DNA from: Sedimentibacter sp. | GTDB taxonomy: Bacteria; Bacillota; Clostridia; Tissierellales; Sedimentibacteraceae | Assembly (NCBI GenBank): GCA_029256005.1 | Contig: JAQSYS010000026.1 | Location: forward strand, 1-12,077 | Length of the DNA stretch: 12,077 bases | Direction of reading: 5' to 3' | Shown here: positions 7,301 through 12,077 of the stretch, piece after piece | Position numbering within the stretch: the stretch's first letter is position 1 | Layout: every line of letters begins with the position of its first letter | Program-made: the position numbers and the translations under genes | The notes under the pieces: model-generated | Database searches by the model: none | What the model saw: only the letters and a program-made list of their open reading frames with translations | What the model was told of the DNA's origin: nothing

Positions 7301-8298
7301 TTGTAATCATATGCTATATCTGGATTATTGTAATCGGGATCATAGGACATAGTACCATAGGCTACGAATGCAATACCTATTTTATCATCTTTCAATGCAT
7401 CAATTTCACTTAATGGAATTGCAAATTCATATATCTTGTGTTCATAATTAACTTTATCTGTATATGTAAAACCTGATTTTCCCCAATTTGTTTCAGGTAC
7501 TGATACCCTGAATTCTTTTATTCCTTTATCAGTGTTTACATATACCTTAGCATAGTCCTTGTCACCATCAAAGGTATTATCAGGAGTAGTATCCATTGTA
7601 ACATATAAATTTTCATCATCATTCATTACCCAGAAATATATATATCCAGCAGGATGACCTGAATCTGGAACCCTGTACTCGCTTACAAATGGCTCCATGC
7701 TTTCAACTTCGTCTAGCATTCCATCAACTATTACAGTTTTTAGATTGCTATTTATTTCATATGTGTAAAAGTTACCAATATTATTCGTTGACTTATAATT
7801 ATTTTCAGCAGGGAATTGTAACGGCTCCTTGCTTATGTTGACGTTTTCAATACGTGCAACAACAGTTAATATACTGTTTTCACCACCATTCTCAAATTCA
7901 AGTACAACACCTTCTTCACTGATAGGTATTATGTCAAGATCCTCTTTAGTAAGCTTGTTTAACAATGTTTCATCATAATTGTTTGCCTTTACAGCAGGCA
8001 GTCCATCCAATAAAACTGCATCCAAATATGCTGCACCACCGCCATCCCGTGATAGCTTGATGCTTTCACCATTAAAATTTCCTAAATTAATAGTTTCAGT
8101 GCTCTGAAATTTACCAAAATTTAATGCTCCAATTTCATTCCAGTCATCTCCCTCTTTTACAGATATCACATATTTGCCATTGATACTGTTTGGAGTTGAC
8201 ACTTCTTGCATTTGATTTTGTGGAAGCTGGGCTGCATGAGCAGGAGCTAGCATAGTAAAAATCAACGCAAAAACTAAAAATAACACACCTTTTTTCAT
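4360..8298 (-). CDS. Large secreted SLH-domain surface protein with beta-propeller-like repeats and Ig-like domains
   Basis: The 1312-residue protein has a signal peptide (1-22, cleavage after A-H-A). Domains seen: an N-terminal beta-rich region at about 37-160; a CBM9/DOMON-like segment at about 185-345 starting V-D-G-M-L-D-E-V; propeller-like repeats at about 356-715, with the pattern x-I-Y-G-x-I-V-x-N/D-x-G followed by Y-x-x-x-x-N-x-F-L-V-V-W; two bacterial Ig-like (BIG2-type) domains at about 725-815 and 828-915; a Pro/Ser linker (916-930); an unassigned region at about 931-1125; and three SLH motifs at about 1129-1178, 1188-1237 and 1255-1306. SLH1 and SLH3 keep T-R-A-E, while SLH2 has Q-R-K-D. 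Known: SLH triplets bind pyruvylated cell-wall polymer, so it is probably displayed on the cell surface. No catalytic domain was recognised. Ligand binding (perhaps glycan) or a structural role is inference. Confidence 0.9.
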   Translation of the reverse strand: MKKGVLFLVFALIFTMLAPAHAAQLPQNQMQEVSTPNSINGKYVISVKEGDDWNEIGALNFGKFQSTETINLGNFNGESIKLSRDGGGAAYLDAVLLDGLPAVKANNYDETLLNKLTKEDLDIIPISEEGVVLEFENGGENSILTVVARIENVNISKEPLQFPAENNYKSTNNIGNFYTYEINSNLKTVIVDGMLDEVESMEPFVSEYRVPDSGHPAGYIYFWVMNDDENLYVTMDTTPDNTFDGDKDYAKVYVNTDKGIKEFRVSVPETNWGKSGFTYTDKVNYEHKIYEFAIPLSEIDALKDDKIGIAFVAYGTMSYDPDYNNPDIAYDYKKDNDLYLSVFEYETYTTDSEFLGTHIYGEIVENDGTVLATFPIRITYPNYECYQPIVAYDKANNRFLVVWSEYQGDNLDKLLMGCTVTIDRYDTDKVSYNVGPAYNILGDDLQVVLPYECDKDIDYGNNGSFLLTFQASSNDEYGIYGKIVDSNNNLDNNIFTISNTLSDEQNPRVCYSPKDNAYLVAWNYWNISGGVVEAQIIDTGGNLKSTAIISEGAFLNDISLNTENNQFFIITEEESGIKGQYYYINSEFIPVGQGNKIKIAPDNIYANSPVAYNDGNGNMLCTWIDETNAEGNKYYAMLQYLDDKNSYIGAAFYPDEYDMNYPKDNLRYYDSLIATSGDNNGKVIIAYAYEPDEEYYMFMDEDNEYDKNMRYLVFGEPSDIQPYIEFSNAPFDEIFAGETIQTEVKLYNKEFPNGKEINEDLYYFSEKPEIASIDRDTGLITGISEGETNVHAVYDPFAESDSDDVKFSDGLIIMKKPEKVKVIPKPEPTLEFDKETYSVQMNKTIPFIVTLSNYNDIKSQNVTQVVAYNLGNPEIASISTGGAITGLAVGTTTVSAIYTDGEIEMTALATIAVNPVPQPPSGSSAPARTPIGQILVNNKVIETLYEENVDAKNNTYTFIADKSSETARLWLDSKFYDNLAEDYPNRIIQFKWDSGTYTLPLNCNEVLNEIDNKAQKVNILIEKVDDKAIIEAANKSAESLGADVISELIDFSVFIEKNSGNTEIESYDFYAERTINKLNIVDKYISTAMKFVEDKEILTFAPSVFNDDYATIKYRGNGIFTIIKNPQTFNDITNHWAKLNIEKLATRNIAFGKENNNFVPNDFITRAEFAVMITRALGITEEEGANDFIDVSNEWYAEDISTAFVKGLINGRNDGKFYPNEKIQRKDMAVIIQNALKFTGMTIDISNADSILSMFKDESIISNYAREATSICADAGIIMGRETKNFDPDANATRAEATAIIERMLKFIEFMD

Positions 8299-8304
8299 TT
8301 CTTA

Positions 8305-8310
8305 CCCCCC
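8305..8310 (-). promoter_or_regulatory. Unusual all-G ribosome binding site of the SLH-protein gene
   Basis: On the minus strand the sequence GGGGGG stands 6 nt before the ATG. It can pair with the CCUCC of the 16S tail with one G.U pair. Other genes in the window use AGGAG or AGGTGAT. It fixes the start at 8298. Confidence 0.65.
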
Positions 8311-8334
8311 AAGTTTAAATTGTTGTATCAATAT

Positions 8335-8361
8335 AGTATAAATTAATTAATTATTTATCAA
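8335..8361 (-). promoter_or_regulatory. Promoter of the SLH-protein gene
   Basis: Read on the minus strand, TTGATA (complement of 8356-8361) is the -35 and TATACT (complement of 8335-8340) the -10, with a 15-bp spacer. TACTAT, two bases on, would give a 17-bp spacer. Each hexamer has one mismatch to consensus. The start codon lies about 37 nt downstream of the -10. Confidence 0.5.
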
Positions 8362-8378
8362 TCACCCTAGGGGTGATT
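8360..8378. repeat. Palindrome abutting the SLH-gene promoter, likely operator
   Basis: AATCACCC (8360-8367) and GGGTGATT (8371-8378) form perfect 8-bp arms around TAG. On the minus strand the last two bases of the palindrome are the first two of the -35 TTGATA. The GC-rich core stands out from its AT-rich surroundings. An operator is the likeliest reading. A short terminator-like hairpin followed by TCTTTT on the plus strand is the alternative, but no plus-strand gene ends here. Confidence 0.5.
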
Positions 8379-8472
8379 CTTTTGAAGTAAACTGCAACGT
8401 TTATTTTTATGTGTAGAAATAAGTAGATAATTGACAGGTTATGTAAATTATGAAAATGCTCATTTATATTAA

Positions 8473-8501
8473 TTGATAATATTAAAATATTATTATATAA
8501 T
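8473..8501 (+). promoter_or_regulatory. Sigma-A-type promoter of the alpha/beta hydrolase gene
   Basis: TTGATA (8473-8478) and TATAAT (8496-8501) are separated by 17 bp. The predicted start near 8508 leaves a leader of about 50 nt. Confidence 0.75.
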
Positions 8502-8558
8502 TTATGTGTAAAATACAGTCAAGAATTTAAATCAAATGTTTATTATAAGGAGAAAATT

Positions 8559-9503
8559 ATGTCAAGGTCAGAGTTTTATTATGACTCGTCAGACGGTAAA
8601 ACCAAAATACATGCAATAAAATGGATTCCCGAAAATGAAATTAGGGCTGTACTACAAATTTCCCACGGTATGCTGGAACACATTGAACGATATGATGACT
8701 TTGCTGAGTATATGATGGAACAGTGTATATTGGTTGTTGGAAATGATCATCTTGGACATGGAAGTTCAATAGTCAGCGAAGAATACAGAGGCTATTTTCA
8801 TGAGAATGACGGTAATGAAGTTCTGTTAGAGGATATGTATTCATTATTAAACATTATTAAAGGAGAATATCAAAATATTCCTTATTTCATTCTTGGACAC
8901 AGCATGGGTTCGTTTCTTACAAGGCAATTTATAACTATCCATAGCAATGAAATTGATGGTGTAATTATTTCTGGTACTGGGAAGCAATCACTTGAACTTA
9001 TAAAATTCGCGATATTTGTAACTAAGATTATTGCTTCTGTCAAGGGATGGAAGCATAGAAGCAAGCTGGTAAACTTTTTAGTACTTGGTGGAAACAACAA
9101 CAAATTTAAACCTGCAAGAACTAAATTTGATTGGCTTACTAGAGATGATGACATAGTGGACAGTTATATTACAGATTCAAGAATCAACTTTATTTTTACA
9201 TTAAACGGGTTTTATAATATGTTTTATGGAATTATGAAAATGAATGAACAACAGAGTCTCAAAAACATATCTAAAGAATTGCCGATGATATTTTTATCTG
9301 GTGAGATGGACCCGGTTGGTAACTTTGGTAAAGATGTTTCAAAGGCTTTCGATGTTTATAGAAATTTAGGCATGAACAATATTACAATGAAGCTTTATAA
9401 AGGCGACAGACACGAGATATTAAACGAATTAGACAGAGAACAAGTTTATGAAGATATTTTGTTGTGGATTTTAGAATTTTTAACCGAAGATGAATCCATA
9501 TGA
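8559..9503 (+). CDS. Alpha/beta hydrolase, monoacylglycerol lipase/lysophospholipase-like
   Basis: The 314-residue cytoplasmic protein has no signal peptide. Seen: oxyanion-loop region Q-I-S-H-G-M-L-E-H (H36-G37), D-H-L-G-H-G (63-68), nucleophile elbow G-H-S-M-G with Ser115, acid D251 in S-G-E-M-D-P-V-G, and His285 in G-D-R-H-E-I-L. The spacing of Ser, Asp and His fits the serine-aminopeptidase/Hydrolase_4 branch (PldB, monoglyceride lipase). Length is usual for the family, and a cap region lies at about 145-235. AAGGAG (8547-8552) is 6 nt before the ATG, and the gene has its own promoter. Known: such enzymes cleave monoacylglycerols, lysophospholipids or other esters. The substrate here cannot be read from sequence. 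It appears monocistronic, divergent from the surface-protein gene. Confidence 0.9.
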   Translation: MSRSEFYYDSSDGKTKIHAIKWIPENEIRAVLQISHGMLEHIERYDDFAEYMMEQCILVVGNDHLGHGSSIVSEEYRGYFHENDGNEVLLEDMYSLLNIIKGEYQNIPYFILGHSMGSFLTRQFITIHSNEIDGVIISGTGKQSLELIKFAIFVTKIIASVKGWKHRSKLVNFLVLGGNNNKFKPARTKFDWLTRDDDIVDSYITDSRINFIFTLNGFYNMFYGIMKMNEQQSLKNISKELPMIFLSGEMDPVGNFGKDVSKAFDVYRNLGMNNITMKLYKGDRHEILNELDREQVYEDILLWILEFLTEDESI

Positions 9504-9551
9504 ACATACAATTTCAGAAGTAAAAAGCAACCTTAAAAATAATCGCTTGAT

Positions 9552-9577
9552 ATGAAATAAAATTCATACTTAAGTAT
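9552..9577. repeat. Two overlapping palindromes downstream of the hydrolase gene
   Basis: ATGAA-N6-TTCAT (9552-9567) overlaps the perfect 12-bp palindrome ATACTTAAGTAT (9566-9577) by two bases. The first shares ATGAAATAA with the tandem sites further right. The function is unknown and may be an upstream operator of the symporter promoter. Confidence 0.35.
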
Positions 9578-9695
9578 ACGAACACATTGTGATTAACTAA
9601 AATATTAGTAGATGTGCTGAAATAAATGCTATTTTATGAGCGGTTAAGTAGATTGTTAATTTTTGTGTTTAGATGTCGCAATAAGAAAGAACAAC

Positions 9696-9735
9696 ATGAA
9701 AAATATATCACAAATATGAAATAAATATCACAATT
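9696..9735. repeat. Tandem 20-bp repeats with TCACA half-sites, probable activator sites
   Basis: Unit 1 is ATGAAAAATATATCACAAAT (9696-9715) and unit 2 is ATGAAATAAATATCACAATT (9716-9735). They match at 17 of 20 positions. Each contains TGAAA-N6-TCACA, the spacing of a Crp-type site with a degenerate left half. The 20-bp period places both on nearly the same DNA face. Their centres lie about 72 and 52 bp before the predicted transcription start. Confidence 0.5.
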
Positions 9736-9741
9736 TACCTA

Positions 9742-9770
9742 TTGCCATAATATAGCGAATGTACTATAAT
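9742..9770 (+). promoter_or_regulatory. Sigma-A-type promoter of the symporter gene
   Basis: TTGCCA (9742-9747, 5 of 6) and TATAAT (9765-9770) are separated by the optimal 17 bp. The predicted start is near 9777, inside the left arm of the 26-bp palindrome. Confidence 0.8.
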
Positions 9771-9773
9771 AAG

Positions 9774-9799
9774 GCAAACGTTATTATAATAACGTTTGC
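9774..9799. promoter_or_regulatory. Perfect 26-bp palindrome over the predicted start site, probable operator
   Basis: The left arm GCAAACGTTATTA (9774-9786) is directly followed by its exact reverse complement TAATAACGTTTGC (9787-9799). It starts 3 bp after the -10 and ends 16 nt before the ribosome binding site GGAGGG (9816-9821). A bound repressor would block initiation. An RNA hairpin in the leader is the alternative, though no spacer loop exists and the start near 9777 would trim the left arm. Confidence 0.6.
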
Positions 9800-9826
9800 T
9801 ATTATATTATAATACGGAGGGAAAAC

Positions 9827-11197
9827 ATGGAAGCAATTGCAAAACTCGTATCAACCATTGATGGATGGCTTTGGGGATGGCCGCTTGTTATTATTCTTTT
9901 TGGAACTCATCTATTCTTAACATTCCGTCTTAAATTCATTCAGAGATACATTGGTACAGCTATTAAGTTATCAATAACAAAAGATGATTTTGCAACAGGT
10001 GATGTAAGTCAATTCAGTGCTCTTACAACAGCATTGGCAGCAACAATCGGAACTGGTAATATCGTTGGTGTGGCAACAGCTATAGCTCTTGGTGGACCTG
10101 GTGCTGTATTCTGGTGTTGGATGACAGGCGTTTTCGGTATAGCAACAAAATATGCTGAATCACTGTTAGCAGTTAAGTACAGAGTTAAGACAGCTGACGG
10201 AACTATGGCGGGCGGACCTATGTACGTTTTAGAGTATGGTATGAAGAGCAAACCTTTAGCATATGCATTTGCGTTTTTTGGAAGTGTTGCTGCTTTTGGT
10301 ATCGGAAATACTGTACAGGCAAACTCTATTTCTAACATGATGGTTAATCAATTTGGTACACCAACATGGATAACAGGTATAGTATTAACTGTATTAACAG
10401 GCATTGTTATAATAGGCGGAGTTAAGAGAATAGCTAGTGTATGTGATAAACTAGTTCCATTTATGGCTATATTCTATGTATTAGGATGTCTAGTAATATT
10501 AGTAATGACATTCCAAACTATTCCAGCAACAATCGGTTTAATAGTTTCTTCTGCATTTACAGGTCAAGCAGCAGTTGGTGGTTTTGTTGGCTCAACAATA
10601 TTAATGACTGCTAGATACGGTGTTGCTAGAGGATTATTCTCTAACGAATCAGGTCTTGGTTCTGCTCCAATAGTTGCAGCTGCAGCTCAGACTAGAAACC
10701 CAGTTAGACAAGCGCTTGTTGCATCAACAGGTACTTTCTGGGATACAGTTATAGTATGCGCTATGACTGGTATTACTATTGTTAACTCAGGCGTATGGAA
10801 TTCAGGGCTAAATGGTGGAGATTTAACAAATGCTGCATTTAACTTGATTCCTGTTATAGGACCAATAGTTTTAACAATTGGTTTGTTGACATTCGTATTC
10901 TCAACAATTCTTGGTTGGTCATACTATGGTGAAAAATGTGTTGAATACTTATTCCATTCTAAGAAAGCGATAGTACCATACAGAATACTTTATACAATAG
11001 CAGTATTCTTTGGTTCAGTAATGTCTTTAGCATTTGTTTGGGATTTAGCAGACTTATTCAATGGATTAATGGCACTTCCAAACTTAGTTTCATTGATAGC
11101 ATTGTCAGGTGTAATTGTAAGCGAAACCAAGAAATACTTATGGGATAATAATCTTGATGAAATAAATCAAGAAGAAATGGTAGAAGTAGATTTATAA
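9827..11197 (+). CDS. Sodium:alanine/glycine symporter, AGCS family
   Basis: The 456-residue polytopic membrane protein imports small neutral amino acids (alanine, glycine) with sodium. Seen: A-L-T-T-A-L-A-A-T-I-G-T-G-N-I-V-G-V-A-T-A (65-85), G-G-P-G-A-V-F-W-C-W (89-98), A-G-G-P-M-Y-V-L-E-Y-G-M (128-139) and G-L-F-S-N-E-S-G-L-G-S-A-P (269-281), all signatures of the Na+/Ala symporter family. About ten to eleven hydrophobic segments are visible, and the length is typical. GGAGGG (9816-9821) is 5 nt before the ATG. Known: Ala versus Gly preference depends on few residues, so the substrate is left open. A near-consensus promoter, tandem upstream repeats and an operator-like palindrome suggest tight control. 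A strong terminator separates it from the downstream Crp/Fnr regulator gene. Confidence 0.95.
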   Translation: MEAIAKLVSTIDGWLWGWPLVIILFGTHLFLTFRLKFIQRYIGTAIKLSITKDDFATGDVSQFSALTTALAATIGTGNIVGVATAIALGGPGAVFWCWMTGVFGIATKYAESLLAVKYRVKTADGTMAGGPMYVLEYGMKSKPLAYAFAFFGSVAAFGIGNTVQANSISNMMVNQFGTPTWITGIVLTVLTGIVIIGGVKRIASVCDKLVPFMAIFYVLGCLVILVMTFQTIPATIGLIVSSAFTGQAAVGGFVGSTILMTARYGVARGLFSNESGLGSAPIVAAAAQTRNPVRQALVASTGTFWDTVIVCAMTGITIVNSGVWNSGLNGGDLTNAAFNLIPVIGPIVLTIGLLTFVFSTILGWSYYGEKCVEYLFHSKKAIVPYRILYTIAVFFGSVMSLAFVWDLADLFNGLMALPNLVSLIALSGVIVSETKKYLWDNNLDEINQEEMVEVDL

Positions 11198-11214
11198 AAA
11201 AATTAATATATCAG

Positions 11215-11241
11215 AAAGCCACACAGTATGTGTGGCTTTTT
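11215..11241 (+). terminator. Strong Rho-independent terminator after the symporter gene
   Basis: AAAGCCACACA (11215-11225) pairs perfectly with TGTGTGGCTTT (11229-11239) around a 3-nt loop. T-run 11237-11241. It starts 17 nt after the stop codon. Confidence 0.95.
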
Positions 11242-11264
11242 CATTAATTAGCAGATAATTATTA

Positions 11265-11291
11265 TTGCTTAAATGTGTCATTAAGTATAAT
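11265..11291 (+). promoter_or_regulatory. Probable promoter of the Crp/Fnr regulator gene
   Basis: The -10 is TATAAT (11286-11291), and a second TATAAT lies at 11294-11299. The -35-like TTGCTT (11265-11270) gives a 15-bp spacer. CTTAA (11268-11272) and TTAAG (11281-11285) form an interrupted repeat between the elements, a possible autoregulatory site. Confidence 0.45.
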
Positions 11292-11322
11292 ATTATAATA
11301 CAATAGTAATAGAGGTGATAAT

Positions 11323-12000
11323 ATGCTTAATGAAAGTGACTTGGAATTTACAAAGAAACATTTAAGTTTTTGGGATAAACTTAATGAGGATGAAAAAAAA
11401 TTAATCATAAATAACACAAATAAGATCAAATATAATAAAGGCGAAATTTTGCATAATGCAGACAATGAATGCTTAGGTTTGGTTTTAATAAAGACAGGTG
11501 GACTTCGAGTTTACATATTGTCAGAGGATGGCAGAGAAGTTACATTATATAGATTGGGAAATGGAGATTCCTGTGTATTATCAGCTTCCTGTATATTGAA
11601 TAACATAACCTTTGATGTTGTAATAGACGCAGAAGTTGATACAGAGGTGTTGCTTTTAAACATTAGTACTTTTAGCATTTTAAACAAAAATAACATATAT
11701 GTTGAAAATTTTTCGTATAAAAATACCGTAGATAGGTTTTCGGATGTGATGTGGGCAATTGAACAAATATTGTTTATGAGCTTTGACAAAAGGCTTGCTA
11801 CATTTTTGATTGACGAGATGTCCAAGACAAAATCAACTGAAATAAATTTAACCCATGAACAAATTGCCAAATATTTAGGTAGTGCTAGAGAAGTTGTATC
11901 AAGGATGCTGAAAAGTTTTGAATCCAAGGGTATATTAAAATTATCACGTGGCTCAATACAAGTTCTTGATAAAGAAAAGTTAAGAGAACTATTAATTTAG
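11323..12000 (+). CDS. Crp/Fnr-family transcriptional regulator
   Basis: The 225-residue protein has a cyclic-nucleotide-binding-like beta-barrel at about 15-115 (K-G-E-I-L, L-I-K-T-G-G-L-R-V-Y, D-G-R-E-V-T-L-Y-R-L), a long dimerisation helix at about 133-165, and a Crp-type winged helix-turn-helix at about 173-217 (L-T-H-E-Q-I-A-K-Y-L-G-S-A-R-E-V-V-S-R). R189, E190 and R194 align with Crp R180, E181 and R185. The Crp phosphate-binding motif (G-E-L, R-S-A) is absent. Instead there is G-D-S-C-V-L-S-A-S-C with Cys84 and Cys90, so cAMP is an unlikely ligand; redox or another signal is possible (inference). GAGGTGAT (11312-11319) fixes the start at ATG 11323. The gene has its own promoter and terminator, just downstream of the symporter gene. 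Confidence 0.93.
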   Translation: MLNESDLEFTKKHLSFWDKLNEDEKKLIINNTNKIKYNKGEILHNADNECLGLVLIKTGGLRVYILSEDGREVTLYRLGNGDSCVLSASCILNNITFDVVIDAEVDTEVLLLNISTFSILNKNNIYVENFSYKNTVDRFSDVMWAIEQILFMSFDKRLATFLIDEMSKTKSTEINLTHEQIAKYLGSAREVVSRMLKSFESKGILKLSRGSIQVLDKEKLRELLI

Positions 12001-12007
12001 CAAATAA

Positions 12008-12033
12008 AAAAAGGCAGTTTAATCTGCCTTTTT
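12008..12033. terminator. Bidirectional terminator after the regulator gene
   Basis: AAAAAGGCAG (12008-12017) pairs with CTGCCTTTTT (12024-12033) around a 6-nt loop. A- and T-runs flank both sides. The minus-strand stop codon at 12035-12037 is immediately adjacent, so it can serve both converging genes. Confidence 0.9.
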
Positions 12034-12034
12034 G

Positions 12035-12077
12035 TTATTGCCATGCTCTTCCACAGCCTCTGCCTTGACCTTGACCT
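12035..12077 (-). CDS. C-terminal end of a Gly/Gln/Arg-rich protein (rest outside the window)
   Basis: Read on the minus strand, the last 13 codons give G-Q-G-Q-G-R-G-C-G-R-A-W-Q followed by TAA (complement of 12035-12037), directly against the shared terminator. Known: such Gly-rich tails with alternating Gln/Arg occur in small clostridial proteins found with NifX/NifB-type dinitrogenase cofactor proteins and in DUF134- or DUF5320-type proteins. With 13 residues no family can be assigned. The clean stop position and convergent terminator make a real gene likely. Confidence 0.6.
   Translation of the reverse strand, partial: GQGQGRGCGRAWQ

Larger units (their letters stand above)
9504..9826. 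other. Gene-less control region upstream of the symporter gene
   Basis: I see no open frame with a ribosome binding site. The left half, after the hydrolase stop, has no clear terminator but carries two overlapping palindromes (9552-9577) and a lone TGTGA (9588-9592). The right half holds the tandem repeats, the promoter and the 26-bp palindrome described separately. TGAAATAAA recurs at 9553, 9618 and 9717. Confidence 0.65.

Noticed and set aside
8431..8459. Perfect TTGACA at 8431-8436 as a -35 of the hydrolase gene
   Set aside because: No -10-like hexamer lies 15-19 bp downstream. The TTGATA/TATAAT pair at 8473-8501 is better.
9774..9799. Palindrome as a PurR or CcpA (cre) site
   Set aside because: The GCAAACG arm resembles a PurR half-site, but the two arms are set apart by ATTATAAT, and the cre pattern TG-N2-A-N-CG fails at its first bases.
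9504..9826. Short ATG-initiated frames in the symporter control region
   Set aside because: All end within a few codons and none has a ribosome binding site.
1..12077. CRISPR arrays, tRNA or rRNA genes, insertion sequences, phage or toxin-antitoxin genes
   Set aside because: No regularly spaced repeats, cloverleaf-like sequence, transposase motifs or terminal inverted repeats with target duplications were seen.

Overview
The window reads as chromosomal DNA of a low-GC, anaerobic, spore-forming Firmicute, probably of class Clostridia or Tissierellia. The support is AT-rich intergenic DNA, strong AGGAG/AGGTGAT ribosome binding sites, a Firmicutes-type class III fructose-1,6-bisphosphatase, the sporulation pair YtrH/YtrI, a tungsten-type aldehyde:ferredoxin oxidoreductase and an S-layer-homology surface protein. 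The genus is not determined.

Left part (1-3754, all +): the end of an aldehyde:ferredoxin oxidoreductase gene is followed after 19 nt by a MoaD-like sulfur carrier, then a clear terminator. Next comes fbp on its own promoter. It ends at a hairpin that overlaps the start of ytrH. A sigma-E-like promoter lies inside that hairpin, so ytrH-ytrI probably form a mother-cell sporulation operon separate from fbp.

Middle (3755-8558): an AT-rich gap of about 330 bp holds no gene. It is followed by a 54-codon gene for a small basic hydrophilic protein with a good ribosome binding site. A bidirectional terminator separates this gene from a convergent 1312-codon surface protein (signal peptide, CBM9/DOMON-like region, beta-propeller-like repeats, two Ig-like domains, three SLH motifs). 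The 260-bp divergent region next to it carries a promoter in each direction and a palindrome touching the -35 of the surface-protein promoter.

Right part (8559-12077): an alpha/beta hydrolase of the monoacylglycerol-lipase type, a 323-bp regulatory region, a sodium:alanine symporter (AGCS family), a Crp/Fnr-family regulator, and at the right edge the last 13 codons of a Gly/Gln/Arg-rich minus-strand protein. The symporter control region is the most structured non-coding DNA here. It has two tandem 20-bp repeats carrying TCACA half-sites, a near-consensus promoter, and a perfect 26-bp palindrome over the predicted transcription start. The Crp-type regulator next door has recognition-helix residues compatible with TCACA, so a local transporter-regulator circuit is plausible.

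I found no CRISPR array, RNA gene, insertion sequence or phage gene. Most genes are known families. What may be new lies in the regulatory architecture, the small 54-residue protein and the mosaic surface protein.
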